DNA of 28,107 nucleotides from an uncultured Clostridia bacterium (GCA_937892735.1 CALBGL010000089.1:1-28107); one strand, 5' to 3'; shown: positions 8,263 to 16,387, counted from the stretch's first letter. Program-made: numbers and translations. The notes: generated from the sequence alone by a model not told the origin.

Positions 8263-9216
8263 ATGGCCAATACGACAGCGGCGTCCAGCACTCGACGGAA
8301 AGAAGGGTATTGGGCGCGGTTATTTAAGAGTCTGAACCGGACGAAGTTTTTACAGCTTCTGCTATTGCCTGGGCTCATTTATTATATCGTATTTCAGTAT
8401 GTTCCCATGTATGGTGTTATCATTGCTTTCAAGGACTATAAGATCCGAGAAGGTATCTTAGGGAGTGACTGGGTCGGATTGCAGCATTTCAAAGATTTTT
8501 TCAATTATATGTATAGTTGGAGGATCATTCGAAATACCGTATTGCTGAACTTTTACAATTTGATTTTTGGATTTCCGATGCCTATCATTTTTGCTATATT
8601 GTTGAATGAGGTTCGAAATCTCCGATACAAGAAGTTCGTGCAGACCATTAGTTATATGCCTCACTTCATTTCTACGGTGTCTATCGTAGGTATTCTGACG
8701 ATGATCTTATCGCCGACCTCTGGAATTGTGAATGTTCTTATCTCCAAACTGGGGGGGACGCCCATATACTTCATGACGCGTCCCGAATGGTTTAGAACTA
8801 TCTATGTGGCGTCCGGCGTCTGGCAGGATCTGGGGTGGGACGCGATCATTTATATCGCGGCGCTGGCCAGCGTCAATCAGGAATTGTATGAGGCGGCCGT
8901 GATCGATGGCGCCAGTCGGCTGAAGCAGATCTGGCATGTGTCCTTGCCGGGAATTCGTTCTACGATTGTGATCATGCTCATTATGCGGATGGGAAGCATG
9001 ATGAGCAGTAATACGGATAAGGTTCTGTTGATGCAGAATGAGTTGACCTATGATGTGTCCGATATTATCGGTACCTATGTATACCGCCGTGGTATTCGGG
9101 ACGCGGACTACAGCTATTCAACAGCGGTCGGATTGTTTAACTCGGTAATCAATGTTATCTTTGTTGTGGCGGCGAATACGATAGCCAAGAAGCTTGGCGA
9201 GAGCTCGCTGTGGTAA
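8263..9216 (+). CDS. ABC sugar importer permease, LplB type
   Basis: 317-aa integral membrane permease of a carbohydrate-uptake ABC transporter (CUT1 group, LplB subfamily). The start of the first membrane helix (LQLLLLPGLIYYIVF, about 30-44) and the motif VPMYGVIIAFKDY are typical of the subfamily. The cytoplasmic EAA loop that contacts the ATPase is YEAAVIDGASRLKQIWHVSLPGI (from about 209, Glu210, Gly216). About six membrane segments are expected. Ribosome-site candidates GGAG lie 6-15 bp before the ATG. It is first of three co-oriented importer genes. No ATPase gene is in the window; such systems normally borrow a shared MsmK-like ATPase encoded elsewhere. Confidence 0.93.
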   Translation: MANTTAASSTRRKEGYWARLFKSLNRTKFLQLLLLPGLIYYIVFQYVPMYGVIIAFKDYKIREGILGSDWVGLQHFKDFFNYMYSWRIIRNTVLLNFYNLIFGFPMPIIFAILLNEVRNLRYKKFVQTISYMPHFISTVSIVGILTMILSPTSGIVNVLISKLGGTPIYFMTRPEWFRTIYVASGVWQDLGWDAIIYIAALASVNQELYEAAVIDGASRLKQIWHVSLPGIRSTIVIMLIMRMGSMMSSNTDKVLLMQNELTYDVSDIIGTYVYRRGIRDADYSYSTAVGLFNSVINVIFVVAANTIAKKLGESSLW

Positions 9217-9232
9217 GGAATGAGGTGAGAGT

Positions 9233-10108
9233 ATGGTAAGAGACAGATCTTTATCGGGGAGGACTTTCACCGCGGTCGTGCATGTGGTTATGGTGTTTGT
9301 GCTTCTGATCACACTGCTTCCGGTGATTCACGTAATATCCATTTCGTTTTCCAGTGCGGCGGCGATCAACCGGGGAGAAGTAGGACTCTGGCCGGTGGAG
9401 TTGAGTATTAGCGCATATACGGCGATCTTCTCCACGGGAAATGTTCCTAGAAGTTTCATGAATTCTATTTACTATACCGTATTAGGGACAGTGATTAATA
9501 TGGTATTGACAACGATGATGGCCTATCCGTTGTCCCGGCCGCATCTGACATTTCGTAAGTTCTATAATGTGTTGATTTTGATCACCATGTTCTTCAGCGG
9601 CGGTCTGATTCCCACTTTCCTGACGGTTCGAAACCTGGGATTGTATGACACGGTTTGGGCGGTTGTACTTCCGGGTGCGATTTCCACATGGAATTTGATC
9701 ATCATGCGGACCTTCTTTATGAACCTTCCGGTAGAATTGGAAGAATCGGCCCAGCTGGACGGCGCGAATGACCTGACGATCTTCAGTCGAATCATTCTGC
9801 CGCTATCCAAGGCGTCTATCGCGACCATCACTCTGTTCTACGCGGTCAGCCACTGGAACAACTGGTTCAATGCGATGATCTATTTTAAGAGCAGCAAGTC
9901 TTATCCGCTGCAGACGATCCTGCGCTCCATCGTCATCAATAACGAGATGTCAGAGGAGATGCAGGTGGATGAAGTGATTGACAGCGTATCGGCGGAAGGG
10001 ATCAAGTATTCCACACTAGTGGTATCCATGGTACCGATGCTGGTGGTCTATCCCTTTATCCAGAAGTATTTTGTGAAGGGCGTTATGATCGGTTCGTTGA
10101 AGGGCTGA
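9233..10108 (+). CDS. ABC sugar importer permease, LplC/YtcP type
   Basis: 291-aa partner permease. It has an N-terminal membrane helix (about 13-37), the EAA-loop equivalent LEESAQLDGANDLTIFSRIILPLSK (from about residue 169) and the diagnostic C-terminus YPFIQKYFVKGVMIGSLKG of the LplC/YtcP subfamily. The ATG at 9233 is 16 bp after the previous stop, with GAGGTGAG as ribosome site. It would form the heterodimeric membrane channel with the gene before it and receive substrate from the lipoprotein encoded next. Confidence 0.94.
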   Translation: MVRDRSLSGRTFTAVVHVVMVFVLLITLLPVIHVISISFSSAAAINRGEVGLWPVELSISAYTAIFSTGNVPRSFMNSIYYTVLGTVINMVLTTMMAYPLSRPHLTFRKFYNVLILITMFFSGGLIPTFLTVRNLGLYDTVWAVVLPGAISTWNLIIMRTFFMNLPVELEESAQLDGANDLTIFSRIILPLSKASIATITLFYAVSHWNNWFNAMIYFKSSKSYPLQTILRSIVINNEMSEEMQVDEVIDSVSAEGIKYSTLVVSMVPMLVVYPFIQKYFVKGVMIGSLKG

Positions 10109-10141
10109 TCTGCCATAAAAAACAAAAAGGAGAGAAGAAAG

Positions 10142-11779
10142 ATGAAAAAGTGGATGAGCGTATTGCTTATCGCCTGTATGCTGGTTACGATGGTAGCCTG
10201 CAGTGGCACTGACGACAGCAGTTCTCAGGCAGAAGCATCTCAAAGCGAGACCTCTCAGGTGGAAGAGTCCCAGGCAGAGACCTCTGGAGATGCCAGTGCG
10301 GAAGACAGTGTCGCGTCGGAGTATGCGGACACGATTACCATGGGCGCCCTGTATGAGGTATCTAAGGATCGTATTCCGGATCGGCCATCTCTGGTAGATG
10401 ATATGCTGAAGGAGCGTTTCAACGTGGTTCTGGAGTGGAACGATATCCAGAATAGCGCCTTCAATGATGTCATCAACACCATGCTGGCCAGTGAGGAGTA
10501 TCCGGAAGTGTTCTGGAACCTGAACCACCCGACGGAAGTCAAGAACATGGGGTTGGAAGGATATTTAAAGCCATTGAATGATTACCTGGACTCCATGCCG
10601 GACTATAAGGCGTTATGGAGCGAAGAAGACTTCCAGACCATGCTGGAGTTCTGCAGTGCTTCTGATGGCAATCTGTACTATACTCCTACGCAGAACTACC
10701 GCAGTGCTTCCATGAGCTGGATCTATCGGAAGTCCGCTTTCGATGCGAATGGCTGGGAACTGCCCACCACGCCCGAAGAGCTGTATGATTTGTTGACTGA
10801 GATCAAGACGGCGGATCCGGAGTCGGTTCCGATGCCTACTCGTGGCAATTGGAAAAATGCGATCCAAGGTATGCGGGTCGCCTATGATGTAACCAGTCTG
10901 GAATCCTATGTGGACGCCTACACGGGCGAGTTCATTCCTTACGGCTATACCACAGATGGCCTGCGGGAAGCACTTCGTTGGACCAACATCTTCTATAAAG
11001 ATGGCCTGATCGATCCGGAATTTGTAACGGGCGATGATAATCAGTGGACAAGCTTCTATGCAAATGGACAGGCTTATATCGAATATCAGTACGTAGAGCG
11101 TACCGTATGGGCGGAGACCAATATGTCTCCGGTAGATCCAGAGGTGGACTGGGAATTCACCGATTATAATGTATCCTCTGATGACAACGAGGGGTATCTG
11201 TATGAGCATGAGAATACTTTCTTTGAATATGGATACTCTTTCACCGATAAGATTTCTGATGAAGGATTGGCGAGGATGTTGGATTGGTGCAACTGGATTA
11301 GCACGGATGAAGGCGCGACCTTCATGTGCATGGGCGTTGAAGGCGTGACCTATCAGGTGAACGACGACGGCACGCTGCAGTTCATGGACCATATGTATCA
11401 TGATACTCGGAATCCGGAAGGCGAGCAGCCATGGAAGTATGGTATGTACATGGGCATCCTGCGTCAGACCGAGGACTATACTCGTGAAGTCGGTAAGGAT
11501 ACCAACATCACGATCTCTGAGGAGTTCGCGGCAGATTCTAACGCGTACTATTCTCCGGCATATCCTGAGAAATATACGACGGATGAGGAGTCTCGTCTCG
11601 CAGAGCTGGATACTCAGATTGAAGACATGGCTGGAGAGTACATCCTGCGCTTTATCATGGGCGAACTGGATGTAACCGATGATAATGCCTGGAACGAGTA
11701 TCTGGCGGCGCTGGATAACGCGGGGCTGCAGGAGGCTTCTGAGATTCGTACAAACGGATATAACGTGTCCCAGGAGTAA
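10142..11779 (+). CDS. Lipoprotein solute-binding component of sugar ABC importer
   Basis: 545-aa extracellular substrate-binding lipoprotein of the large LipO-like class that goes with LplB/LplC permeases. The signal peptide MKKWMSVLLIACMLVTMVAC ends in a lipobox with Cys20 as the lipidated residue. A Ser/Gln/Glu-rich linker follows (21-57). The mature protein is rich in aromatic and acidic residues, as expected for an oligosaccharide binder. Ribosome site AAGGAGAG lies 7 bp before the ATG. It is last in the operon, followed by tandem hairpins. The substrate is inferred from the neighbours to be a fucose- and/or galactose-containing oligosaccharide. Confidence 0.92.
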   Translation: MKKWMSVLLIACMLVTMVACSGTDDSSSQAEASQSETSQVEESQAETSGDASAEDSVASEYADTITMGALYEVSKDRIPDRPSLVDDMLKERFNVVLEWNDIQNSAFNDVINTMLASEEYPEVFWNLNHPTEVKNMGLEGYLKPLNDYLDSMPDYKALWSEEDFQTMLEFCSASDGNLYYTPTQNYRSASMSWIYRKSAFDANGWELPTTPEELYDLLTEIKTADPESVPMPTRGNWKNAIQGMRVAYDVTSLESYVDAYTGEFIPYGYTTDGLREALRWTNIFYKDGLIDPEFVTGDDNQWTSFYANGQAYIEYQYVERTVWAETNMSPVDPEVDWEFTDYNVSSDDNEGYLYEHENTFFEYGYSFTDKISDEGLARMLDWCNWISTDEGATFMCMGVEGVTYQVNDDGTLQFMDHMYHDTRNPEGEQPWKYGMYMGILRQTEDYTREVGKDTNITISEEFAADSNAYYSPAYPEKYTTDEESRLAELDTQIEDMAGEYILRFIMGELDVTDDNAWNEYLAALDNAGLQEASEIRTNGYNVSQE

Positions 11780-11795
11780 TCGGAATCTATTTACA

Positions 11796-11831
11796 GGAAG
11801 CTGCTCCAAGAGCAGCTTCCGGGAGTTTTTT
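11796..11831 (+). terminator. Terminator 1 after importer operon
   Basis: Perfect 11-bp stem GGAAGCTGCTC/GAGCAGCTTCC with a 3-nt loop, then GGGAG and six Ts, 17 bp after the binding-protein stop. Confidence 0.9.
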
Positions 11832-11857
11832 GCCGGTGCTTTTGCACCGGCATTTTA
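11832..11857 (+). terminator. Second tandem terminator hairpin
   Basis: Stem GCCGGTGC/GCACCGGC with a TTTT loop, followed by ATTTTAT. It abuts the first terminator, doubling the stop before the next promoter ten bases on. Confidence 0.75.
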
Positions 11858-11867
11858 TCTGAAAGTA

Positions 11868-11897
11868 TTGACAAATCACGTGGCTTAATAGTATGCT
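11868..11897 (+). promoter_or_regulatory. Promoter of the sugar-acid operon
   Basis: TTGACA (11868-11873), 18-bp spacer, TATGCT (11892-11897). The leader up to the ATG at 11959 carries a small interrupted hairpin (AGTC..GCCT..AGGC..GACT, 11911-11934) of unknown meaning. Confidence 0.65.
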
Positions 11898-11958
11898 GTA
11901 TCAAGAAGAGAGTCACGCCTCTTAAAGGCAGACTAAGTATGGATAAAGGAGCAGACAA

Positions 11959-12621
11959 ATGATGTGGCAGAATGAGGACGAAATGTTCGCGCTGATGAAG
12001 GAGAAGCTGTATACGCCGGTAGTGGGCGATATTCTGGACGCGATGGGATATTATCATCAGTTCCTGCCCCAGAATATTCGACCATTGAGGGAGAATATGA
12101 AACTGGCAGGCAAGGCTATGACGGTATTGATGATTGACGTATATGGTCCGCAGAAGAAACCCTTTGGCCTGTTGACAGAGGCACTGGATCAGCTGCAGAA
12201 GAATGAGATTTATATTGCGACGGGCGGCACCAAGCGGTGCGCCTATTGGGGCGAACTTCTGACCGCCACGGCGAGAACACGCGGCGCGGTAGGCGCGGTG
12301 CTGGATGGCTGGCACAGGGATACCCCGCAGGTGCTCGCCCAGAATTGGCCTGTTTTCAGCTGCGGGTGTTATGCCCAGGATTCTTCGGTTCGTACGCAGG
12401 TCGTAGACTTTCGTTGCCCGATCGAGATCGGACAGGTGACGATTCATGACGGCGATTTGATTTTTGGCGATGTGGACGGCGTTCTGGTGATTCCGAAGGA
12501 GCGCGCGGAAGAAGTGCTGGAAAAATCATTAGAGAAGGCCTCGGGAGAGAAGGTCGTGCGCAAGGCGATTGAGGGCGGGATGAGCGCCACGGAAGCCTTT
12601 GCCAAGTACGGGATCTTATAA
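11959..12621 (+). CDS. RraA-like / HMG aldolase-family protein
   Basis: 220-aa member of the RraA / 4-hydroxy-4-methyl-2-oxoglutarate aldolase family. These metal-dependent enzymes cleave or decarboxylate 2-keto acids, releasing pyruvate. Visible family parts are TPVVGDILDAMG (19-30), YWGELLTATARTRGAVGAVLDGWHRD (96-121, with the conserved Arg120-Asp121) and DGDLIFGDVDGVLVIP. The acidic residue usually found three positions after that Asp is Gln124 here, so the exact reaction may differ from the classical aldolase. AAGGAG lies 8 bp upstream of the ATG. It is first in an operon with a split sugar-acid dehydratase and an SDR, which suggests cleavage of a 2-keto-3-deoxy sugar acid. A purely regulatory RraA role is unlikely in this setting. 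Confidence 0.85.
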   Translation: MMWQNEDEMFALMKEKLYTPVVGDILDAMGYYHQFLPQNIRPLRENMKLAGKAMTVLMIDVYGPQKKPFGLLTEALDQLQKNEIYIATGGTKRCAYWGELLTATARTRGAVGAVLDGWHRDTPQVLAQNWPVFSCGCYAQDSSVRTQVVDFRCPIEIGQVTIHDGDLIFGDVDGVLVIPKERAEEVLEKSLEKASGEKVVRKAIEGGMSATEAFAKYGIL

Positions 12622-12622
12622 G

Positions 12623-12949
12623 ATGGCAAGAGCGTTTCAGATCGATATCCGGGATAACGTGGTCACGGCCCTGGAGGAGATTGCGCCGGGACCGGTACAG
12701 ATTCTGGGAGACTGTGCAAAGGAGCGGTATGACGCGGCGGAAAAGATCCCGGATGGGCACAAGATGGCGATTCGGAGGATCGAACAGGGAGAAAAGATTA
12801 TTAAATATGGCGTGGTAATCGGCGAAGCGACGAAGGAGATCGCGCCGGGAAGCTGGGTGCATCTGCATTGCGTGCGGAGCCTGTATGATGAACGTTCGTC
12901 TCATCTGGATCCAGAGACAGGCGTGCCCTTGGATACGAAGTATGAGTGA
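12623..12949 (+). CDS. UxaA-family dehydratase, small SAF-domain subunit
   Basis: 108-aa protein equal to the N-terminal SAF domain of altronate/galactarate dehydratases, including the typical IPDGHKMAIRRIEQGEKIIKYGVVIGEATKEIAPGSWVH stretch (from about residue 42). The large domain is encoded separately by the next gene, as in sulfolactate sulfo-lyase SuyA/SuyB. I start it at ATG 12623, 1 bp after the RraA-like stop; a start at 12599 would overlap that gene and add residues unlike the family. Translational coupling is likely, as the ribosome site is weak. It probably forms the dehydratase together with the next product. Confidence 0.88.
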   Translation: MARAFQIDIRDNVVTALEEIAPGPVQILGDCAKERYDAAEKIPDGHKMAIRRIEQGEKIIKYGVVIGEATKEIAPGSWVHLHCVRSLYDERSSHLDPETGVPLDTKYE

Positions 12950-12959
12950 GGAATTAAAG

Positions 12960-14156
12960 ATGCGGGAAAACTGGATTGGATATTGCAGACAGGACGGCCG
13001 TATGGGCATCCGAAATCGGGTGCTGGTGATCTATACGGTAGAATGCGCTTCGTTTGTGGCCAAGGAAATCTGTCGGATCATGGATCATCCGGATGTGGAG
13101 CTCGTTGGTTTTTCTGGTTGTACGGATAATGAATATGCGGTTCGTATGCTGATTGCCCTGATTCGGCATCCCAATGTGGGCGCGGTGCTTGCGGTGGGCT
13201 TGGGGTGTGAATATACACAGCCCGAATGGCTCGCGGAGATCGCTGTCAAGGAGGGAAAAGAAGCCTCCTGGATGTTTATTCAGCAGGAAGGGGGGACGCG
13301 GCTCAGTATTGAGAAAGGCGTATCCTGGGTGAAAGAAGCTCTGGAAGTCCTGAAGAAGACGCCTCGGGGCAGCATGGGATGGAAAGATCTCACAGTGGGC
13401 GCGGAGTGCGGCGGGAGCGACTATACCAGCGGGCTCGCGGGAAATGTGGTGGTGGGGCGGTTCTTCGACAGATTGGTGAACCGGGGCGGTTCTGCCCTGT
13501 TTGAAGAAATTGTGGAAGCCGTAGGATTGGGCGATATGCTGGTATCTCGCGGCGCTACCGAAGAAGCCGCCAGGGAGCTGCGGGAGACCTATGACAAGGC
13601 GATGGCCTATTGTAAGGAGGTACACCAGTATTCCATCAGCCCCGGTAATTTTGCCGGAGGTCTGACGACCATCGAGGAAAAGAGTATGGGAGCCGTGATT
13701 AAGAGCGGCAGCAGCCCCATTCAGGGGGTACTCAAGGTCAGTGAGCGTATACCCTATCCGGGGCTCTGGCTTCTGGATTCGACGCCGGATCCGCATTGGA
13801 TGCAGTTTGGCATTACCAATCCTAATGATAATGAAGGATTGATGGATCTGATCAGCTGCGGCACGCAGTTGGTATTTCTGGTGACGGGACGCGGCAATGT
13901 GGTCGGAAGTGCGGTATCCCCGGTTGTGAAAATTACGGGAAACAGCAGGACGTATGCCCGGATGCGGGAAGATATGGACTTTGACGCAGGTCGGGTACTT
14001 CATGGAGAATGCAGTATGGACGAGCTGACGGATGCGCTGGATGAACTGGTGTGGCGTACGGTTTCCGGAGAGATGTCTAAAGCGGAAAAATTGGGACACA
14101 AGGAGTATTTTGTTCCTTATAAATATCAGAATGAGACTTGCAGACTGGAGGGATAA
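12960..14156 (+). CDS. UxaA-family sugar-acid dehydratase, large subunit
   Basis: 398-aa protein matching the catalytic C-terminal domain of altronate/galactarate dehydratases: GYCRQDGRMGIRN (7-19), GAECGGSDYTSGLAGN (147-162, Cys150 as likely metal ligand) and the C-terminal block TGRGNVVGSAVSPVVKITGN with YARMREDMDFDAG (309-344). It would remove water from an aldonic acid to give a 2-keto-3-deoxy acid. I prefer ATG 12960 because GTGAGGAA lies 6 bp upstream and the family N-terminus begins here; ATG 12942, overlapping the small-subunit stop, is possible. Whether the substrate is altronate, fuconate or another acid cannot be read directly; the fucosidase in the locus makes fuconate a reasonable candidate. 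Confidence 0.87.
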   Translation: MRENWIGYCRQDGRMGIRNRVLVIYTVECASFVAKEICRIMDHPDVELVGFSGCTDNEYAVRMLIALIRHPNVGAVLAVGLGCEYTQPEWLAEIAVKEGKEASWMFIQQEGGTRLSIEKGVSWVKEALEVLKKTPRGSMGWKDLTVGAECGGSDYTSGLAGNVVVGRFFDRLVNRGGSALFEEIVEAVGLGDMLVSRGATEEAARELRETYDKAMAYCKEVHQYSISPGNFAGGLTTIEEKSMGAVIKSGSSPIQGVLKVSERIPYPGLWLLDSTPDPHWMQFGITNPNDNEGLMDLISCGTQLVFLVTGRGNVVGSAVSPVVKITGNSRTYARMREDMDFDAGRVLHGECSMDELTDALDELVWRTVSGEMSKAEKLGHKEYFVPYKYQNETCRLEG

Positions 14157-14157
14157 C

Positions 14158-14928
14158 ATGTTCGAGACCCATGAAATGTTCTCATTAAAAGGAAGAACTG
14201 CCATCATCACAGGGGGCCTTACGGGCCTGGGATTAGCCATCACCCGCTGCATGGTGGGAGCGGGCGCCAAGGCTGTGGTATTGAGTAGGGAGCAGCCTGA
14301 AAAGGCAGCGGAGATTCTGGAAGAGTTTAAGGGGAACGCGGTATTTTATCAGTTCAATGTGACGGATACGGATAAGACCCAGCGGCTGGTGGATCAGATC
14401 ATCGCGGAACAGGGGCCGGTGACGATCCTGGTGAATAACGCGGGCAATCATTGCAAGAAGACGATCGAGGATATGACGGTGGAAGACTATGAGAAGGTGC
14501 TCGATGTGCATCTGGTGGGCGCGTTCGCGTTGACCAAGGCGCTGGTACCGCATATGAAGGCGCAGAAGAAGGGAAGCATTCTGTTTCAGGCCAGTATGAC
14601 GAGCTATATCGGACAGCCCCAGGTGGCGGGATACGCGACCGCGAAGGCTGGATACCTGGGTTTGGTCCATGTCCTGGCCGCGGAATGTGGACCAGAAGGC
14701 GTGCGCGTCAATGCCATCGCGCCGGGCTGGATCGAGACGCCTATGTTTCATCAGGCGACGGATAACGATCCCCCGCGTCTTCATAAGATCCTGGGACGGA
14801 TTCCTATGAAAAAAGTGGGAGATCCGATGGACATTGGCATGGCGGCGGTATTCCTTTCCAGCGACGCAGCTCGTTATATCAATGGCGTCTGCCTGCCGGT
14901 GGATGGCGGCGCGCTGATTGGATTCTGA
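14158..14928 (+). CDS. SDR-family sugar/sugar-acid dehydrogenase
   Basis: 256-aa classical short-chain dehydrogenase. NAD(P)-binding TGGLTGLG (18-25), NNAG (93-96), catalytic Ser146, Tyr159 and Lys163 (YATAK) and PGWIETPM are all present. The overall pattern resembles gluconate 5-dehydrogenase or 2-keto-3-deoxy-acid dehydrogenases. ATG 14158 is 1 bp after the dehydratase stop with CTGGAGGGA as ribosome site; the longer frame upstream overlaps the dehydratase gene and is not credible. It is last in the sugar-acid operon, so it likely oxidises either the free sugar (first step) or the 2-keto-3-deoxy acid (after dehydration). Confidence 0.9.
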   Translation: MFETHEMFSLKGRTAIITGGLTGLGLAITRCMVGAGAKAVVLSREQPEKAAEILEEFKGNAVFYQFNVTDTDKTQRLVDQIIAEQGPVTILVNNAGNHCKKTIEDMTVEDYEKVLDVHLVGAFALTKALVPHMKAQKKGSILFQASMTSYIGQPQVAGYATAKAGYLGLVHVLAAECGPEGVRVNAIAPGWIETPMFHQATDNDPPRLHKILGRIPMKKVGDPMDIGMAAVFLSSDAARYINGVCLPVDGGALIGF

Positions 14929-14948
14929 GGAGAAATTATATTTCCTAG

Positions 14949-14977
14949 TTGACAAGTAGGTATGCCAGAGATATAAT
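14949..14977 (+). promoter_or_regulatory. Perfect consensus sigma-A promoter
   Basis: TTGACA (14949-14954), 17 bp, TATAAT (14972-14977), in the 89-bp gap between the two SDR genes. This gives the second SDR independent, probably strong, expression. There is no terminator before it, so read-through from the sugar-acid operon is also possible. Confidence 0.88.
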
Positions 14978-15017
14978 GAAAATGCGATAAGCAAATTTTT
15001 AACAAGGGGTGATTTGC

Positions 15018-15791
15018 ATGAAGGATTTGTTTGATTTGACAGGCAGGGTGGCGCTTGTTACGGGCGCTTCTTCGGGACTTGGAGTTCAGTTTGCTAAGGC
15101 ATTGGCCAGGCAGGGAGCGGATGTAGCGATCTGCGCGCGCCGTGTGGAGAAGCTGGAACAGGTCAAGAAGGAAGTGGAGGCGCTGGGCGTTCGCTGCTAC
15201 GCCCATGCCTGCGATGTGCTGAAGACGGATGATATCAAGCAGACGATGAAGGATGTTGCGGATCATTTTGGCAAAATTGATATTCTGGTGAACAACGCAG
15301 GGGTTGGCGATACGGCGCCAGCAGAAGGGATGACAGATGAAATGTGGCATCGTGTCATTGGAACGAATCTCAACGCGGTATATTTCTGCGCGCGTGAGGC
15401 GGCGAAGTATATGATTTCTCGCGGGTACGGAAAGATTATCAATATTGGTTCGATTCATTCCGAAGTGGTGATGAGCCCCGCGACATGGCCGGTGACAGCC
15501 TATGCGACGGCCAAGGGTGGTGTCAAAATGCTGACAAAGGGGTTGGCCAGCGAATGGGCTTCCAAGGGAATCACGGTCAATGCGATCGGCCCGGCTTATT
15601 TTGGCAGTGAGATGACCAATACTATTTTGGACAGCGGCGCCTTTGACGCGGTAGCCAAAGCCTATTGTCCTATGGGAAGACCGGGGAAAGAAGGAGAACT
15701 GGATGGCGCGCTGATCTATTTTGCGTCCGATGCTTCTTCGTATACCACGGGACAGCTTCTGTGCGTCGATGGCGGCTGGACAACCATCTGA
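15018..15791 (+). CDS. SDR-family oxidoreductase
   Basis: 257-aa classical SDR with TGASSGLG (15-22), NNAG (92-95), catalytic Ser145, Tyr162 and Lys166 (YATAK), and the closing GQLLCVDGGW. It resembles gluconate 5-dehydrogenase-like enzymes acting on sugars or sugar acids. I choose ATG 15018 (AAGGGG 8 bp upstream) over an in-frame GTG at 15009. It has its own consensus promoter. It is clearly different in sequence from the SDR just upstream, so the two may catalyse two separate oxidations in the same pathway. Confidence 0.9.
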   Translation: MKDLFDLTGRVALVTGASSGLGVQFAKALARQGADVAICARRVEKLEQVKKEVEALGVRCYAHACDVLKTDDIKQTMKDVADHFGKIDILVNNAGVGDTAPAEGMTDEMWHRVIGTNLNAVYFCAREAAKYMISRGYGKIINIGSIHSEVVMSPATWPVTAYATAKGGVKMLTKGLASEWASKGITVNAIGPAYFGSEMTNTILDSGAFDAVAKAYCPMGRPGKEGELDGALIYFASDASSYTTGQLLCVDGGWTTI

Positions 15792-15916
15792 TTTTCGAAT
15801 ATCATTTTACGGAAACTTCATGGAGAAAAAACACGTCTTTTACATGGCTATGATAGATTCATGGTATCAGAGTTGCTGTAATCCATTGAGCAACAAAGAG
15901 GAAGGAGAGACGTGGG

Positions 15917-16255
15917 ATGGATCCGATGTTTTATCTGGAATGGGGCTTTTGGATGGTGACGGCCATTATTATGAGCGGTATCAGACAAAATCATGCGGTA
16001 TGGATCTGGAGACTGCTTACCTTACTTTCCTGTATGGATTTGGTCATATCCCTACTGGTGGGACGTGCGTGGTGGGATTATGGGATGGTTCTCATTCTGT
16101 TGATGTACTGTTTTTTATATTTACCATGGAGGGGAAAGGTAAGCATATGTCCGCATTGTGGACGGCGAATGTATTATAAAATGCTTGTCGGGAATAGTTG
16201 CCCGTATTGTCATCGGTCGGTTATGAGGGATTCATATTGCCAAAAACGCATATAA
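15917..16255 (+). CDS. Small membrane protein with C-terminal zinc ribbon
   Basis: 112-aa hypothetical protein. Three hydrophobic stretches (about 8-20, 28-48 and 55-70) are followed by CPHC (78-81) and CPYC (95-98), the four cysteines of a zinc-ribbon knuckle pair. GGAGAG lies about 9 bp before the ATG. It stands alone, followed directly by a terminator. Tryptophan and methionine are unusually frequent in the membrane part. I do not recognise a family and assign no function. The frame is supported by the paired Cys motifs, ribosome site and terminator. Confidence 0.65.
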   Translation: MDPMFYLEWGFWMVTAIIMSGIRQNHAVWIWRLLTLLSCMDLVISLLVGRAWWDYGMVLILLMYCFLYLPWRGKVSICPHCGRRMYYKMLVGNSCPYCHRSVMRDSYCQKRI

Positions 16256-16261
16256 TAGAGA

Positions 16262-16298
16262 AAAAGACCATTGTCCAAAAAACAATGGTTCTTTTTTT
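16262..16298 (+). terminator. Rho-independent terminator
   Basis: CCATTGT (16268-16274) pairs with ACAATGG (16282-16288), extended by AAGA/TTCTT, and runs into seven Ts. It starts directly after the zinc-ribbon gene stop. Confidence 0.88.
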
Positions 16299-16334
16299 AA
16301 TTTCAAGAACACGAAAAATTTTAAAAAATACCTC

Positions 16335-16363
16335 TTGACAAATAATACTACGTGTAATATAGT
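16335..16363 (+). promoter_or_regulatory. Promoter of padR-DUF1700 operon
   Basis: TTGACA (16335-16340), 17 bp, TATAGT (16358-16363), 25 bp before the PadR start codon. The leader is very short. Confidence 0.85.
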
Positions 16364-16367
16364 ATTA
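16343..16367. promoter_or_regulatory. Inverted repeat operator over the -10 (probable PadR site)
   Basis: TAATACTA (16343-16350) and TAGTATTA (16360-16367) are perfect inverted arms 9 bp apart, covering the spacer and -10 element. The position fits autorepression by the PadR protein encoded immediately downstream. Confidence 0.75.
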
Positions 16368-16387
16368 TGCGAAAGGGGGTATCAATC

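Noticed and set aside
15721..16179. 152-aa plus-strand ORF overlapping the end of the second SDR and the zinc-ribbon gene
   Set aside because: It starts inside the SDR gene. The alternative frame at 15917 has a ribosome site and paired zinc-ligand cysteines.
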